In this document: one piece after another, positions 46,786-58,803 of the stretch
How the letters are laid out: each line of letters begins with the position of its first letter
Numbering within the stretch: the stretch's first letter is position 1
From: Otatea glauca
Lineage: Eukaryota > Streptophyta > Magnoliopsida > Poales > Poaceae
Assembly: GCA_036346275.1 (NCBI GenBank)
Contig: CM070713.1
Coordinates: 70,734,382 to 70,798,381 of the forward strand
DNA: 64,000 nt
Direction of reading: 5' to 3'
Notes under the pieces: model-generated
What the model saw: only the letters and a program-made list of their open reading frames with translations
Database searches by the model: none
What the model was told of the DNA's origin: nothing
Program-made: the position numbers and the translations under genes

Positions 46786-47493
46786 TAACGTGATAAACAT
46801 GTATGTATAGTGGTGCGATCGTTGGCTCATTTGTTAGACTTCCTATCCATAGTGTATGCAATGTTACGATAAGCATTTATACAGCCTCAAAGCATATTAT
46901 TTTGTATGTCTAAATGACGAGCGTTTATGCAAGTTCAGAACAGATGGTTTATGTACGTCGGAGGGTATTTGATATCGAGAAGAAACGATCTATGTATAAG
47001 TAAATAATTTTAGAGCTGTAGGCCTTTGGTCTCCATCTTTCCCCCTGTGATATGCTCGCCGTTCTTTTATGTTTGTTTACCAGGTTCTTCCAAATTATAT
47101 GAGGTTTAGCTTTCCTTTTGCAATCAATTATATTAGCTACGGTAGCTCAGAGTCGGTCTGTAAACAATCTGATCTCGAGCGAGCCAGCCTACCTAGGCAC
47201 GAGCTCGAGTCAAGTCTAAGTCAAGGTCTGAGCTTAGACTTGAGATAGAGCTCGGCTCGATCCAAAGCTCAAGTAGGCTCGAGTAAGCTCATTAAGAAGT
47301 GACATGTAGCTTTCACATGAAATTATCATAAAGCTCGAGTAGGCTTAAGCTCGATTCAAGAATAACTTGTTGGGTCATAGACTCACGGGTGGCTTTGGGC
47401 CCACAAGAAAATAAAATTTTGATGGAGGAAAAGGGTAAGGGGCTCGGTGTGCTAGTAAAGAGGGACACCGAATCCAATTATGCGTCTACTAGA
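46786..47493. repeat. Ser/Glu-word rich 'gctcgag' repeat region
   Basis: Short direct words (gctcgag, aagctcgagtaggct) recur at 47170-47370 and again at 48500-48560 on the other side of the hAT-like insertion. This shows one repeated segment split by that element. It is non-coding. Confidence 0.5.
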
Positions 47494-47501
47494 GTCATAC
47501 C

Positions 47502-48486
47502 TAGGGTTCACAAAGCCAACGAAAACCGGTCGGTTTTCACGAAAACCGACCGTTTCGAGTCGGTTCGGCAATAAAAACCGCTCGGTAAACCGTGGAGTTC
47601 AAATCAAATTTAAAAAATTTGAATAAATGTATCAAAAAGTATTAAATTTTTTGTGTAAGGTTTTGAGGCAATTCTAATGATTCTACAAAATCTTCAGATT
47701 ATTATTAGATATGTGTATTTTTAAAAAATTCTGACAGTGATACTGTCAGAATATATGCTCTTCAGTTTTTAATTTTTTAGGGGCAAAAAATGAAGTCTAA
47801 TATTTCTTAAACTTTTTTTGTGATGTTATAACGTAATTATAATGATGTCATAAAATTTTCAGATGATTATCAGATATATGTATTTTTTTACATTCTGAAA
47901 GTGCTACTATCATTGTGCATGCTATTATGTTTTTGATTTTATATGGGCACTCATGAAGTCTAATATTTCTGAAACTTTTAGCACATGATCCTTTGGCACT
48001 ATTTATAGTTACATTAAATTTTAATAATATAATAAATCATTTAAATATTTATAAAAATCTTACACTCTCTTTGTTCCTTTTCATTAATTGCTGTTTTGGA
48101 TTTTTTAGAAGCAATAAATGATTTCAAAATTTGTTTACATTTCTCTGAGGTGTTTCATAGTTTAATTTGGATTTTTTTTATTTTTCCAATATTTTTGATA
48201 TTTTTTATTTATTTTTCAATTTTCTTTCGGTGTGCTGAAAGTCGAAATTGCTCGAAAAATCGGTGAAAACCACTCGAAAATCAAAAATTGGTCAAAATTG
48301 AAGAAAACCGATTGAAAACCGGTGAAAATAGCTTGATTTTCGTTTTTCCCGTCGTTGTTTGACCGCCGAGTTCAAAAAAATTTGAATTCAAACTTGTTCG
48401 GTTTCTACCGATTTTCGCTCGATTTTTACCGATTTTTAAAAATAAAAAACCGTTCAGATTTTGAAAATTCGGTTTTTGAAACCCTG
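47502..48486. mobile_element. hAT-like non-autonomous element, 985 bp
   Basis: The 8 bp target duplication GTCATACC lies at 47494-47501 and 48487-48494. The ends are inverted: left TAGGGTTCACAAAGCC, right reverse complement CAGGGTTTCAAAAACC. Subterminal 'aaaaccg' words cluster at both ends. The middle is AT-rich, with two units containing 'ctgacagtgatactgtcagaa' and its variants. No transposase is present. Confidence 0.8.
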
Positions 48487-48494
48487 GTCATACC

Positions 48495-49500
48495 CAGCTA
48501 TTTAAGCTTGAGCTCACTAGGCTTGCGAGCCTGATGAAGGCTCAAGGTCGGCTTGTTTGGAGTTCAATCTGAAGGTTATCAATCTGATAGTGTATATCTC
48601 TGCCTGACAGGGCTATTTGTGATCTCACCTCATGTTTGTGGGCCATACAGAAGGCTGCTTTTTCCATTCATTTGCAGCCCTCTCCTGATCAGTCTTGCTT
48701 GCAAGCTTCTATTAATGCTAAAGAAACTGCGCCTCCCATATTCTGGTCGATCGGGAGCTCTACCATTTTTTTGGCATCATAAAAGTCATGTGTATATTCG
48801 TTTATTGTATGCATCAATGCATGGATGCTGATTTTTTTTGGAATAGGTTATCATATCGATGCTGATGAAACATCCATGTGCAAACCTATGTCAGCTATAT
48901 AACAAAAGTGACCTTGGGGTTTTTTTATGCAGAAAAAATACTATACGGTATACCATCACAACCAAACTCAACGGCACAACTTACTACCAATTGATTTGAT
49001 CCTCAACCACACAACATTTTATCCATCTAGCCCATGTTAGACCTTATCCTCAACCAAACTCAACGGCACAACAAGTGACCATTCGGGTTGCCCCCCTCTC
49101 TCTCTATGTCCGTCCCAGGCAAGCAGCAGCAAACGGGGGCAGGGAGCACGGCGATGCGACCCAAACACATGGTGAGCACGTGCGGCGGTGTGGGCCGAGT
49201 GAATGGCGAGCACAGTACGTATGGCTAGAGTGAATGTAGGGCTAAGGCCCAAGCGCGCATGGAAAGCACAGTAGGCATGGCAGGAGGAGGACGTCGGTGA
49301 CTTGATCCACCAAATCCAATCGTCTTCCTCATCGTTGACAATGGGGTCCGCTAGATCCCACGAACCCACGTCGCCTCCTGGCTCCACTTCGCCGCCGCAC
49401 GCTCCATGGGTGACTTCGAGCTCTAGCTTCACCCTTGGGTGAGCAAGGGCGAGGGCAGCGACCGCAAGTGAGCATGCTGGGAATTTTTTTTGTTTTTCCT
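48495..49500. other. Unannotated intergenic DNA
   Basis: No supported gene. A phrase 'ccaaactcaacggcacaac' occurs twice (near 48963 and 49053). The 220-codon minus frame 49699-49037 resembles no known family and has the composition of translated non-coding GC-rich DNA. Confidence 0.35.
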
Positions 49501-49503
49501 TTG

Positions 49504-49640
49504 TGTTGTCGATGAAACCTGTTGAAACTTGCTGAAACTTCTTGATACTTTTGGGTCGAAATTTGGTGAAACTTACTGAAACTTCTTGAAACTTTCGGGT
49601 TGAAACTTTAGTCCATAAATCTGAAACTTGTTGAAACTTG
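49504..49640. repeat. Short direct repeats of 'ttgaaacttgc(t)'
   Basis: A 10-11 bp word (tgaaacttgt/ct) is repeated about ten times with small changes. Confidence 0.7.
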
Positions 49641-49833
49641 GTCTTAAAACATTCTCTGAATCTTCTTCTTCTCTCTCGCTCGCTCCCACTCTCTCTCACT
49701 CACTCTCGCTCACTTTCACTCTCCCACATTGATGGCCGACCGGGATGGTACCGCCACTGCCGACGGGTTCACTACCCCCCTTCGCGTTTGTAGAGTGGGT
49801 CAGGACGGTGGTGGCTCAGTGGTGAGTGGCGGC

Positions 49834-50153
49834 GGCAGGCAATGGGTGGCAGTAGAGGACGGTGGGCGATGTTGTAGGGCAAGACTGCCAGGGGAGGGTC
49901 GAGAGAATATTAGATTGGGCAGGTTGGCTGGTGAGGGAGGAGTCGGCAGCGTGGCAAGGTAGCGAGCTTGCCATTGGTCGCAAGGGAGGCGAGGGCAGGC
50001 GATAGGTTGCGGTAGAGGACGGTGGGCGATGTTGCTGGGCAGGACAGCCAGGGGAGGGCTGAGAGAATATTAGATTGGGTAGGGTGGCCAGCGAGGGAGG
50101 AGGAGTCAACGGTGTGGCAAGGTAGCAAGCTTGACACTGGCCACAAGGGAGGC
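49834..50153. repeat. Tandem duplication, 160 bp x 2
   Basis: The unit starting 'ggcaggc(a/g)at' and containing 'gtagaggacggtgggcgatg' and 'gagagaatattagattgggt' occurs at 49834-49993 and 49994-50153. GC-rich and non-coding. It lies directly before the copia insertion. Confidence 0.85.
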
Positions 50154-50255
50154 GGGGGCGGTGGATGACGCTTGTGGAGCGGCGATCAATGCGACGGTAG
50201 CAGCGATGGATGAAGGGAGACAGTGGGGATGAGGAAAGAGAGAGGAGTAGGAGGG

Positions 50256-52791
50256 TGAAAGTGCATCTAGGCACTTATGTTATTTTGGTGATTAATGACA
50301 AACACTCATAATAACAATCTATGCAATTAAGTAAATGCTTAACTTAGTGCTTAGCAAATAACAAACCTCTAATATGATTATATTGCTATGAGACTAACTT
50401 GTTATTGCCTAGTTGAGTATCAGTCTCATCTATTTAGAGGAAAATCAAATAGGAAGGTTAAGCAAAGATAAGGTATGCAATTTTGGTATCTATTCTATAT
50501 TTGTTATTGCATTCCTTTCGAGCAAACGCATAGTGAACTCCAAGTAGCATGTTGATTATATATATGCACATTGGTTCATGTCATATTTATTTGTGCATAT
50601 ATATTCATTTGAGTTCATTATGGTATGCATGTATTAACTAGAGTTAAACTTCGTATTGCTATAGATTGACTTGGTGCATGCATGTTTTATTTGTATATCT
50701 TCTCATGCAATTCTCTTAGTGAAGTTTATCTAGTGTTGGATCACATATTTACTCCTACTCCAAATATTATTTGCACATGTACAATTCGTGTATATTCTAT
50801 CATGTGCTTCATTTAAGTAAAGTCTGTGATCCTTGCCATGATTTAATTGATTCATCATATTGGCAATTATCTCTCTAGTGCATATAGATCAATTACATAT
50901 TCATCATGATGTACTTAGTAGAGAACATTTCTTATGTCAAGTGTTTCCATTTATATTGTGCTTCTTTATATGAAACACTTGTTGTAATCAACGCTCACAA
51001 ATATCAACTTATTCATATCTATTGAGCTTTTGGGACTAATGTCTTTCATGAGTAGTTTGGAAAGAATTAGGTCCGTCGTGTGTATGATGACCAAGGTATC
51101 TTGGAGGATGATCATTAAGTCGAGGTCAACAAGACGGCGGTGTCACCAAGAGCGAGGACTAAGTCAAGAGCAACTTGGCGTGGAGATCGTCGAGAGAGGA
51201 TGATCAAGTCAAGGTTGATAGGACGAGAGTCTCATGAGGTGAATCAGTCGAGTTGGACAAGGCGAAGATGTCATCAATTATATGGTGAAGGTCTTCATGC
51301 ATCGACATTAAGAAAGAAGACGGCAAGTGACTATTTCTAGACTTATATTATCTTTGATTTATTTTGAGTCTAAGGATTGCCGTACTATTAAGAGGGATGC
51401 GATGTCTAATGACTTTTAGATGTGTCAAGTGCTCAAGTGATCCATCCTTGTGAAACTTAGAAAGAGAGTGGTGTTGGTAGTGCCGGAAAGTGAGGGTTGT
51501 AGGTCTCTCTTGGTTTCTTTGTGAAATCTGTGTTTATCCTTTTAGATTTGGGTAGTGAGACCTTGTTATTTGTGTAGCCCTCGTTCTTAGCTTTCGGAAG
51601 AGTCCAAAATCACTGAAATCGGAGTCCGGAGTCAAAAGTTATGCTCGTTTTCGTCGAGCTACTCAGTGCTGATTCGGACTATCCAGGGTTAGTCCGGACT
51701 ATCCGGATATTCCGGACTATCCGGACATTTATCCGGACTCTCCGGGTTGGGTCTCTCTGTTAGCCTTTCTCAGTCAATCCGGAGTATCCGGATTGAAGTC
51801 CGGAGTCTCCGGGTTGTGTGCGGCTGTCTCCAACGGCTAGTTTTTTTGGGACCTCTATTTAAAGCCCTCCTCTTCCCCACTTCAAAGAGGCTGTGTTCCC
51901 ACTTATTAGAGGTGCTATACCCTTGTTCTTAAGCCCCCAAAACACCTCTTTACCCTTAGATCTAAGTGATCCCCTTGTGAGAAGGGTTGGGAGAGTTTGA
52001 GGAGTGAGGTGCTAGGTTGAGTGAGATTTGAGTTGATTAAGCACTTGATTTCATCTCCAAGCTTGTTCTTCGTGAGCATTTGTTACTCTTGGAGGTTAAG
52101 GACTCCTAGACGGCTAGGAGGTCGCCTACGAGCCACCGGAGCTTTGTGTGGTTGGCCGTGGGAAGTTTGTGAAGGCCGGTTCCGCCTCCGTAAGGGAAGG
52201 AATCAAAGGAGTGAAGACCGGCGAGTGCATTTGTGCAACACCGGGAGGAAGAGGGTTGAAAGAGACCCCGACTCAAGTGTGACCGAGCCGCCTCAACAGA
52301 GACGTAGGATCCCCTCAAGGATCCGAACTTCGGGTGAAAAATCATTGTCTCCAAGTTTGCTTCTTTCTCTTGCTTTAGCATTTGATTTTGTATCCTGAAA
52401 TTGCCCGATCTACTCTATTGTTGTGTTTGGCTCTAGATCTACATCATCCCCATGTACCTGATGGTATTTAGGTCTTTTGTGTTCAATTAGTTTGTTGGAA
52501 AATTGCAAAGATTTAAAATCTCCATTCGAAGTCTTCAATCCGAGATATCAGGACTCCATAACCAGACGATCCGGACTATCCAGATATCCGGATTGAATAC
52601 CGGACACTCGGGTTAGGACCCTCGGGATCGGATTATCCGGAGTATCCGGATTGAATACCCCGGACACTCCGGATTGTTCGGGACACTCGGGAGATTTTAT
52701 TTAGCTGCAATATTTTTATTCCGCTGCATTTAGCTAAAGTTTTTAATTCGCCTATTCACCCCCCCTCTAGGCGACATCCCCTGTCCTTTCA
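50256..52791 (+). repeat. 5' LTR of the copia element
   Basis: TG..CA, 2536 bp. TATA-like CTATTTAAAG at 51855-51864. Clusters of the palindrome TCCGGA lie upstream of it (about 51665-51820) and near the 3' end (about 52560-52680). Confidence 0.92.
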
Positions 52792-52810
52792 ATTGGTATC
52801 AGAGCCTGGT
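52792..52810 (+). other. Primer-binding site (initiator tRNA-Met)
   Basis: The sequence aTTGGTATCAGAGCCTGG starts directly after the LTR. It matches the 3' end of plant initiator tRNA-Met in its first 12 bases (TGGTATCAGAGC). Confidence 0.92.
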
Positions 52811-52849
52811 CTCTCTTTTTATTAGACTTAACCGTCTAGAGAGAAAAGG

Positions 52850-54538
52850 ATGTCGACTAGAGGATTAGTGCACTCACATAATCCACTTGTACTAGATGGC
52901 ACAAATTATGCTTCATGGAAATTAATTATGACTTCTCATTTTAAATCCATGAGCCCCCAAATATGGTGGATCGTAGATGTCGGCTTTTCCTCTCCATTGA
53001 ATGAAGTTGCTCCAACTGAAGGAGAGGGGAAATGCCTACATCTCGACGCTCAAGCTACTAATGTTTTATTTTGTGTTGTGAGCGATGAAATCTTTGATAG
53101 AATATGCAATCTCAAGAGCGCTCATGAAATGTGGATAAAGCTTCAAGAATTATTTGAATCATCCACTTCTATTGAGGATTGCATTAAGGAAGAGATGTCG
53201 GGAGAAGAAACATCAAGCTCCACCTCAAGCTCAAGTGATGAAGAACCGACATCTTCATCAACCTCAACCTCCGCCTCAAGTGACGATGAAGATGCTCTTC
53301 CATCACAAATCCGTTGCTTCATGGCGAAAGGTAAGAATGAGGTAAGTGACGATAATGACGATGATGAGCTCTCTTATAATGAACTTATAAATTTGCTTGA
53401 GGAGCTCAATAAATGTCTTGGAAAGGAGAAAAAGAAATATAAAATTTTGAAGCTTGAACATGAATCACTTCGAAATGATTATAATATGCTTCAAGAAAAT
53501 CATGAATCCCTCCTTTCCAAAGAAATTCATAAGCCTAAGGTGGATATAGGAATCTCATGTGATTTAATTGATGAAATGTCTTGCTTAAATGTTAATCCTA
53601 ATATTTCATCAAAATTTGACATATCCACCTCTTGCAATGATTTACCTTGTTGCTCAAATTCAAATGTTTCCACTTCCTCTATGCATATTGAGACTAATCT
53701 TGTAGAGGAAAACAATGAGCTCAAGGCCAAAGTCATTAGATTAGAAAATGACTTGAAGAAGTGCATCAAGGGAAAAGCCGTTCTCGACGAGATCTTGAGC
53801 AAGCCAAGGGCGCCTCAAGATAAGCGAGGACTCGGCTACATCTCCAAGAGGGAGAACAAAATGAAGGGCCACTACGCCTCGGTGCGTCCTCATAAAGTGG
53901 AGATCAAGCCACAACCATCAACCGAGAGGCACACCGGCAAGAAGCAAGTCAAGAAGAACAAGAGACGCTCAAAGCCTACTTGCTACAATTGTCGGAAAAA
54001 GGGACACATCGGTAAGGATTGTCCCAAAGGTATTATCCCTAAGCCTATTATTGTCAATGATCATTATTTGCTTAGGAAGGACAAAAATGGCAATGTGTTT
54101 GCCAAGTTTGTCGATTCTCCCAAGTATTTGCAAAATTATGATATTCAATTGCTTAGGAGAGATGAATCTAGAAATGTGTTTGCTCAAAATGCTAGACTTC
54201 CTAAGACCAAGAAAAATCATGTTGATCATGTGCTTAGGAAAGATAACAATAGCAAACCATTTGCTAGATTTGCTAGATCCTCTAAGCCAATGCATAATTT
54301 CAATTATCATATGCTTAGAAGAGATCAAACTAGAAATGGTTTTGCAAAATATCATTGCCCTCCTAAGCCTTTTCATAAAAATGCCAATCATTTGCCTAGG
54401 AGGAATAATTATTGCAAACCTATTTCTAATTATGTTAGTCAATTCAATAATATCCAAATTAGGACCATTTGGGTTCCAAAATCTATTGTGACTAACATTG
54501 TTGGACCCAACAAAAATTGGGTACCAAAAAGCGCCTAA
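52850..54538 (+). CDS. Copia Gag polyprotein, intact but without pol
   Basis: 562 codons from ATG 52850 (first ATG after the primer-binding site) to TAA. The N-terminus is the gag domain start (GTNYASWKLIMTSHFKSMSP, then DRICNLKSAHEMWIKLQELF). The rest of the usual capsid core seems deleted in frame, because after residue about 107 it goes straight into a Ser/Glu/Asp-rich stretch (about 115-175). A coiled-coil region follows (about 185-320). The zinc knuckle CYNCRKKGHIGKDC starts at residue 378. Then come five repeats of about 30 residues of the form LLR(K/R)D....VFA. The end (IWVPKSIVTNIV...NWVPKSA) is the gag-protease junction of SIRE-type elements. It would form the virus-like particle and bind RNA; whether it still can without the capsid core is open. 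Confidence 0.85.
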   Translation: MSTRGLVHSHNPLVLDGTNYASWKLIMTSHFKSMSPQIWWIVDVGFSSPLNEVAPTEGEGKCLHLDAQATNVLFCVVSDEIFDRICNLKSAHEMWIKLQELFESSTSIEDCIKEEMSGEETSSSTSSSSDEEPTSSSTSTSASSDDEDALPSQIRCFMAKGKNEVSDDNDDDELSYNELINLLEELNKCLGKEKKKYKILKLEHESLRNDYNMLQENHESLLSKEIHKPKVDIGISCDLIDEMSCLNVNPNISSKFDISTSCNDLPCCSNSNVSTSSMHIETNLVEENNELKAKVIRLENDLKKCIKGKAVLDEILSKPRAPQDKRGLGYISKRENKMKGHYASVRPHKVEIKPQPSTERHTGKKQVKKNKRRSKPTCYNCRKKGHIGKDCPKGIIPKPIIVNDHYLLRKDKNGNVFAKFVDSPKYLQNYDIQLLRRDESRNVFAQNARLPKTKKNHVDHVLRKDNNSKPFARFARSSKPMHNFNYHMLRRDQTRNGFAKYHCPPKPFHKNANHLPRRNNYCKPISNYVSQFNNIQIRTIWVPKSIVTNIVGPNKNWVPKSA

Positions 54539-57500
54539 AAGAATTGTACGTGCTTGGAGATGCATTGGAAGTTTTGGCTTATCAAGAGAATGATTCTATC
54601 ATGTGCAAAAAGAAGCCAAGCTTGAAGACATTCACTTCAATCATAAACCAATGTCATCTCGGGTAACAAGTATCTAATTTGATTACTATTTAGCTTATAG
54701 CCTTGTGTAGGTTATATTGCATTATTCATGAAAATCAATTTAGATTGCTTGTTATATGCTTGCTCATGCTTATTAGTTGTTTTGATTGCAATCTTGAGTA
54801 AGTTTGGGATAGTGGCACATTAAGGGGGAGTGCTAAATCATAACCATGTATATTACATCCCTACATGTGCCCATATTTATATAAGTGCAAATATATATTT
54901 TCAAAATCAAGCCATTTAGCCAAAAGTCAAAATTTTGTATACCATTAGTATTCTTGTGAAAAACTAGTTGCAAAATGTATACAAATATATTTGAAACGTT
55001 TTTCAAAGGTTTTGGCTTCACAAAATCTATTCTGAAAAGAAAATGAGTTTCATGATCAAAATCTAGATAGTAGTATCTTGTTTTGGATTTAAACTTATAA
55101 TTTTCATATAATTAAATGTAAAATGAATTTGAAAGTAATTCCAAAACGAAAATCCTAGAGTTGGTCATTCTTAACAATTCTTGTGTTCAAAAGATCTTCA
55201 AAAGACCAACCAATCAAAAGTTATTTGATTTTGAAACTCGTCGAAAAACTATATTTGACCTATAATAGTCATATTATTGCACTTAGTGAGTTTCTCCGTT
55301 TGGACCGGATCTTGTGTAGTATCTTGGTTCAAAATGGTATCTTAGACTCATACACAAAATTCAAATCTCTATATCTCATCTTATTCTTCATTTGAATCTT
55401 GTGTTGAAATATTTGGCTTTGTTTTACAAATAGCTATTTCAAAAGGACTAATTTGGTCAAAAGTCAAATCTTATGTTTAAAAGGCCCAAAATTGTAAAAA
55501 GCTTTGTTAAAGTATTCTAATATGTATTTCAAATGTTTTACAAGCTTTCAAAATGAAAATTCCTTTTTGAAATCAAAATTGGCCAAAATTTTTGGTTTGA
55601 ACTAAAATAGCTTATTTAAGCATATTGCTCAAATCTTAGCATTCAAGTTGGATTTCATTATAAATGTTGGCTAGAAACCATCTTGATAATCAATTCTAAG
55701 CCATGGAAATTGAAATTGCATGAAATCCAAATTGAGTTGTATTTTAAGGCTTTTTATGAAAAACTATTTCCTATTTAACTTGCTTCAAAAAGGGTTAAAA
55801 GCAAAATATTTGTTTGAAATGCAAAATCTTATGAAAATAGTCTTTTAAAATGTTTTCAAATGCATTTCAAATGTTTTCATGTATCTAACCCTTGGCTAGA
55901 AGCTAAAAGTCAAACTTTGGCCTAAAAAGATCTTTGTGATCTTGCTTTTGCATTTAACTTCAAATTTTTCTAAAGCAATATCTATTTGGAGTTTGAAAAA
56001 GTGGTCAATACAAAACTCATAGGGTTGGTTATTTTAAGCATTTCTTTAGTTCAAAGTTTTTCCAAACGACCAACCGTTCAAAAGTTATAGCCATTTGAAC
56101 TTGGCCAAAATCATCCAATTGACCCAAAATGACCCGTTGTTGTATTTTGTGGATTTCGCTATTTGAATTGGATTTATTTGCATATCGTGGATTGAAATAG
56201 TATTTCTAAATCATACAAAGCTATGAAAGCTCAAATCTCCATAAATTTCAATCCGGAATGCATTTTGAACATTTGGCGAAAATTCAATTTCTTTTCAAAC
56301 CCTCAAAGCAAAATTTGGCATATCTTTTGATTGGAGACTCCTTTTTGGAAAATTCTTTTTGGAAAAGTTTCTTGGGAGTCTAAATAATGTTTATGCCTAA
56401 TTTCAAATAATTTCAACTTAATTTGAAATAGTTATACCTTTTTTCTCTCGTTCGATTTTATTTGGCATACTCTTGCATTAAGTTGGATTTTACGATTTGA
56501 ATGGATTTGATTATGCAAATAGGCTTATAAACATCTCTCTAAATCATATGAAGCCATATAAGTGCATATTACCATTCAAAACTCATTTGGTTCCATTTTG
56601 AGGATTTGGTGAAAATCTTAATCTTTTATGTGTTTCATATGCATCTTTCATCATATTTCTCGAAATGAAATTTATTTATTGAAAATCCTTGTTAGAAAAC
56701 CTTATCTCACATATGGAGTTCATATCTGAAAAATTCTCAAATTTATTTGAACTCATTTGCGAGATTGTTGACTTTATTTGACTTAGTGTCAAAACTTAAC
56801 CTCCAATGCCCATTTTGATCTAATTTTTGATTGGAGGGTGATATTTGAGAAATTCTTTTTGGAGAAGTCTCTTGGATGTTCATGGATCATTTCTGCAAAA
56901 TCTTATGGCTATTGGACTTCATTTGATCAAGATTTGATCCAAATTCAAAATGTTGATTTTAGGGATGAAAGTGAACAACCCGAATATCCGGGTAATCTAT
57001 CCGAGTATCCGGATTATCCGACACTCGGATCAAAAACACCGAGTATCCGGGTTGTCTTGCTCGCCCAAATTCTTAAATTGCTATCTATACTTTCTTGCAA
57101 TATCTTGTTCATCCTATTTTTGGGGTTTCTCCTTTGCTCAAATCAATATTCAGTCTTCATAGCCCTCGAAGAGGATTTCGAGTCGGATCTGTTCCGCGTT
57201 GATGATTTTTGCATTTGAGCAATTGTTTAAAAGCTATAATCGACTTTGTGCTGCTATTTGCGTCTGTTGAGACTTCGAGAGTTTTAAATTGGCATCTTGG
57301 CAAGCCTTTCAAGATGAAAACTAAGTGAACTTATTCATTGCTCCAAGCTTCTAAGTGGAGCATATCTATTTAAGTTTTTATTCCAATGAAAGTGCATCTT
57401 TTGGCTAAGTTATTCTGGAAATTGGATTTAATTGTAACTTAGCCTCAAAATGTTTTCTCTCTTGCATAACTTCGAGTTTATTATGGAAAGAGAAAATTTC

Positions 57501-58785
57501 CTTGTAAGCTCAAGAGTGAGTTTGAATGTGTTTTACTCATTGTCTCTCTTACAAGTGGATGTCAAGATTAAATTTGAATGAGTTTCAAATATTTTCATTA
57601 TAAAGTGATGTAATAAAATCTTTAATTGATGTCTTGAATTGTTTTAAATTGCATGCAAAGAGTATTGTCTTGTATATCATATATATCATGCATGTTGTAC
57701 TTAGACATTATCAAACTAACTTGGGTCAAATTAAAAGATATTTGTTCCGGAAATCGTGTGCTTGTCTATTGATGTTCAAGGTATTGGAAAAGGGTCATCT
57801 TCGACGGTGGGATGAAGGAAATGGAGAGGAGCTCCATAGTACGAGGATCTAAGACCGGCGCGGTGATCATGACCAATTCGAACATGCGGTGGACAAGAAT
57901 CGACAAAGGGACGTGTTTCTTTTCTGACCATATTCAAAAATGTTTGTGCACACCATTATGCTAAATTGTGTTATTCTAAACGGTGTTGTATTTTTCAATT
58001 GGTATGATTAATTGGTATCTTTCAAGAGGTATCCTCTAATCCTAAATTGTTTTGAAGTGTCATCTAACTTGCATTCGGCATTATCAAGAACTAAAAGGTA
58101 CATATGGGTGACACATTGCAAAGAGGTATGCCCTTGATAAGTTTATGAATTTCTTGATCATGAAAGTGCATCTTACTTATACAACCTTGATTCATGATCT
58201 TGTATACATCTTGTGATCATATAAGCAATTCCTACTTGTGTAATCTTCTTTATATGATCTTGATTGTTAGAATTTGATTTGATCATGAGCATGTGCTTAA
58301 ATTATATAAATTTGCTATATGATCTTGATGTTTAAAGAATATGTAAAATCATATTCGTGTGTCATGTTTAAGCATCACTTATATCCTAAGAATCATGACT
58401 TCTTTAATTTGGTATAACTAGAAAAATCTATTACCTAAATCTTGGAAATAATTGGTATCATATCTTGCCTAGATTTAGAGGGAGCTTAATATTATTGTCC
58501 TATTACTAGCTCCTTATCTTTATTTTATTTTTCTCCCTAATCTTTTTATTGAGTGTGCAATCAAGGGGGAGAACAGATTTTATTGAATAAACAATAAGAA
58601 TCTTTTAAGCACCTTTTGGGATTAATGACAAAGGGGAGAATTTATGGATTTATCAATTGTCCCTAATCGATTGACAAAAGGGATGATTTGTAAGTATGAT
58701 CTCTTATTGTATCTTTATGCTTGTTTTAATGCTAAATATCTTAATATTGTCATTTGGTGCAATTGATAATAGGTTTGTCATAAAT
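54539..58785 (+). other. Non-coding internal region of the copia element
   Basis: No pol domain is detected on either strand. AT-rich, with repeated phrases ('agtcaaa', 'tttgaaaat'), an extra polypurine tract 'TTAAGGGGGAGTGC' at about 54822-54836, and one copy of the TCCGGA/TATCCGG cluster at 56980-57055. Open frames here (for example 56838-57218) are chance. Confidence 0.7.
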
Positions 58786-58803
58786 CACCAAAAAGGGGGA
58801 GAT
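58786..58803 (+). other. Polypurine tract of the copia element
   Basis: AAAAAGGGGGAGAT immediately precedes the TG of the 3' LTR at 58804. It is the primer for plus-strand synthesis. Confidence 0.88.

Noticed and set aside
49037..49699. 220-codon minus-strand ORF
   Set aside because: Composition is that of translated short repeats and GC-rich DNA; no known domain and no splice or promoter context.
52021..52398. 125-codon ORF in the copia LTR (and its 3' LTR counterpart)
   Set aside because: Part of the LTR R/U5 region; the second LTR copy breaks the frame with small indels.
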